Shown here piece by piece: positions 11,127-11,632 of a stretch of 11,632 nucleotides of DNA (positions within the stretch are counted from its first letter, which is position 1; every line of letters begins with the position of its first letter). The position numbers and the translations under genes are program-made. This stretch comes from Clostridia bacterium (GTDB taxonomy: Bacteria > Bacillota > Clostridia > Lachnospirales > WQUN01). The stretch is taken from assembly GCA_025997155.1 (NCBI GenBank), contig BNUF01000072.1, positions 1-11,632 of the forward strand, given 5' to 3'. Below the pieces are notes generated by a model. It was not told the origin of the DNA. It saw only the letters and a program-made list of their open reading frames with translations, and did not search any database.

Positions 11127-11437
11127 TGAATAAGAAATTGATAGACGTAACGACAAGGCAAATCCTGCGCGGGTACTGCTTGCAGATAATTCAAGTTTCA
11201 GAGCCTTACGGATTAGGTGCGGACGTTATCAAAAGTGCGTCGGACAAGACGAATCTCGCGACTTCAAAAGATGAAATTATAAGCGCGTGCAACTACCTGA
11301 AAGACAAAGGATTGGTACAAACAAAAAACATAAGTAACAAGCAACTTGGGATTGAGTGCGACATATTGCATTTAACCCCGCACGGTACAGACGTGCTGGA
11401 GGGGACGGCGGTTGTTGACGGGATAGTGATAACGTGA
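11126..11437 (+). CDS. Winged-helix-like late protein (103 aa)
   Basis: The whole protein fits a winged helix: RQILRGYCLQIIQVSEPYG, then DEIISACNYLKDKGLVQTKN as recognition helix and turn, and a wing DILHLTPHGTDVLEG. It resembles the preceding protein's C-terminal domain (ILRG/LRGDIL; YLKDKGLV/YLVKKGYV; GTDVLEG/GIDICEG) but lacks its coiled-coil N-terminus. ATG overlaps the previous TAA (TAATG) with GGGGGTGA (11111-11118) upstream. It is placed like Mu gp26 before gp27; a DNA-binding role in packaging or late regulation is possible but unproven. Confidence 0.7.
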   Translation: MNKKLIDVTTRQILRGYCLQIIQVSEPYGLGADVIKSASDKTNLATSKDEIISACNYLKDKGLVQTKNISNKQLGIECDILHLTPHGTDVLEGTAVVDGIVIT

Positions 11438-11632
11438 GCAAAGAAGGCAAAAATATAGGAAAAAACAAGAGCCGAGGCAAGATAGACCTATTGCCTGAAG
11501 AAGTCAAGAGCGAGGTAAACAGCAAGCTAATCAAAGGCGACACATACGGGGATATTTCGGGATATTTGAAAGAGTTAGGCAATGATATAAGCGTTTCTGC
11601 GGTTCACAGATACGGCAAGGAATATGTAGATA
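11434..11632 (+). CDS. Mu gp27-like protein (DUF3486), 5' part
   Basis: 66 codons are visible and the frame is open at the window edge. A basic start (KNKSRGKIDLLPEEVKSEV) is followed by a helix-turn-helix pattern (INxK-type LIKGDTYGDISGYLKELG, then DISVSAVHRYGKEY). The RGKIDLLPEEV and SxSxVxRYxK elements are typical of DUF3486, Mu gp27. The family sits just before the large terminase (gp28) and is widely suspected to be the small terminase or a packaging partner. GTG 11434 overlaps the previous TGA (GTGA); no clear ribosome site, so translation is probably coupled. Confidence 0.85.
   Translation, partial: MSKEGKNIGKNKSRGKIDLLPEEVKSEVNSKLIKGDTYGDISGYLKELGNDISVSAVHRYGKEYVD

Larger units (their letters stand above)
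1..11632 (+). mobile_element. Mu-like transposable prophage, left part (incomplete)
   Basis: Gene order and families match the left half of Mu-like phages: leftward repressor, Ner-like HTH, MuA-like DDE transposase directly followed by a MuB-like ATPase, Gam, Mor, and a gp27/DUF3486-type gene. Almost everything right of the repressor is on the plus strand, with short gaps or 1-14 nt overlaps. The right part (terminase, portal, Mu head, tail) lies outside the window. The exact left boundary is not resolved; it should lie within the first 375 bases because in Mu the repressor sits close to the left end. Whether the element is intact cannot be judged from this part, but no early gene looks broken. 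Confidence 0.9.

Noticed and set aside
1..11632. tRNA, rRNA or insertion sequences
   Set aside because: No tRNA cloverleaf, rRNA stretch or IS-type short transposase with flanking inverted repeats was seen by eye; a tRNAscan/Infernal run would be needed to exclude small RNAs.

Overview
The window is most likely the left two-fifths of a Mu-like transposable (replicative) prophage. The order is the classical one: a leftward c-type repressor, divergent early promoters, a small early block, a Ner/Cro-like HTH protein, MuA-like DDE transposase, MuB-like ATPase, Gam-like DNA-end protector, small accessory genes, endolysin, Mor-like activator, a terminator and a late promoter, then the start of the head/packaging genes (a gp27/DUF3486-type gene runs off the right edge). 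Strong GGAGG-type Shine-Dalgarno sites, frequent TTG/GTG starts and the closest recognisable family versions (Bro-N, BhlA/UviB-like protein, amidase with an SLH-like tail) suggest a Bacillota host (Clostridia or Negativicutes). That host assignment is an inference and not proven by the sequence.

Layout. 1-375: no convincing gene; it holds an AT-rich patch that may contain the element's left end and a G-rich imperfect minisatellite. 376-1299 (minus): LexA-like repressor. 1300-1594: genetic switch, with a near-consensus rightward promoter whose -10 overlaps the -10 of the leftward repressor promoter, candidate operator half-sites TTAGNTAT, and a possible 16-aa leader peptide. 1595-3815: Bro-N antirepressor-like protein and six small unknown genes. 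3820-3874: five 11-bp iterons directly before the Ner-like gene. 3891-8133: Ner-like protein, transposase, MuB, a protein with a duplicated C-terminal motif, and Gam. 8148-8877: small accessory genes ending in a Tad2 (DUF2829) anti-Thoeris homologue. 8880-10283: endolysin, an unknown gene, and the Mor-like activator. 10259-10344: an intrinsic terminator that uses the last codons of mor, followed at once by a promoter with no -35, an extended -10 and a perfect 15-bp palindrome where Mor should bind. 10384-11632: TM/coiled-coil (holin-like or gp25-like) protein, two related winged-helix-like proteins, and the start of a gp27-like protein.

How it works together (inference). The repressor holds the rightward early promoter off. 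SOS-type self-cleavage and/or the Bro-N protein relieves it. The early transcript makes transposase, MuB and Gam for replicative transposition plus Tad2 to blunt Thoeris immunity, and it ends at the terminator after mor. Mor then activates the adjacent late promoter to express lysis-associated, head and packaging genes. The clearest new observations are the 11-bp iteron array, the terminator/palindrome/extended -10 switch, and the duplicated motif protein.
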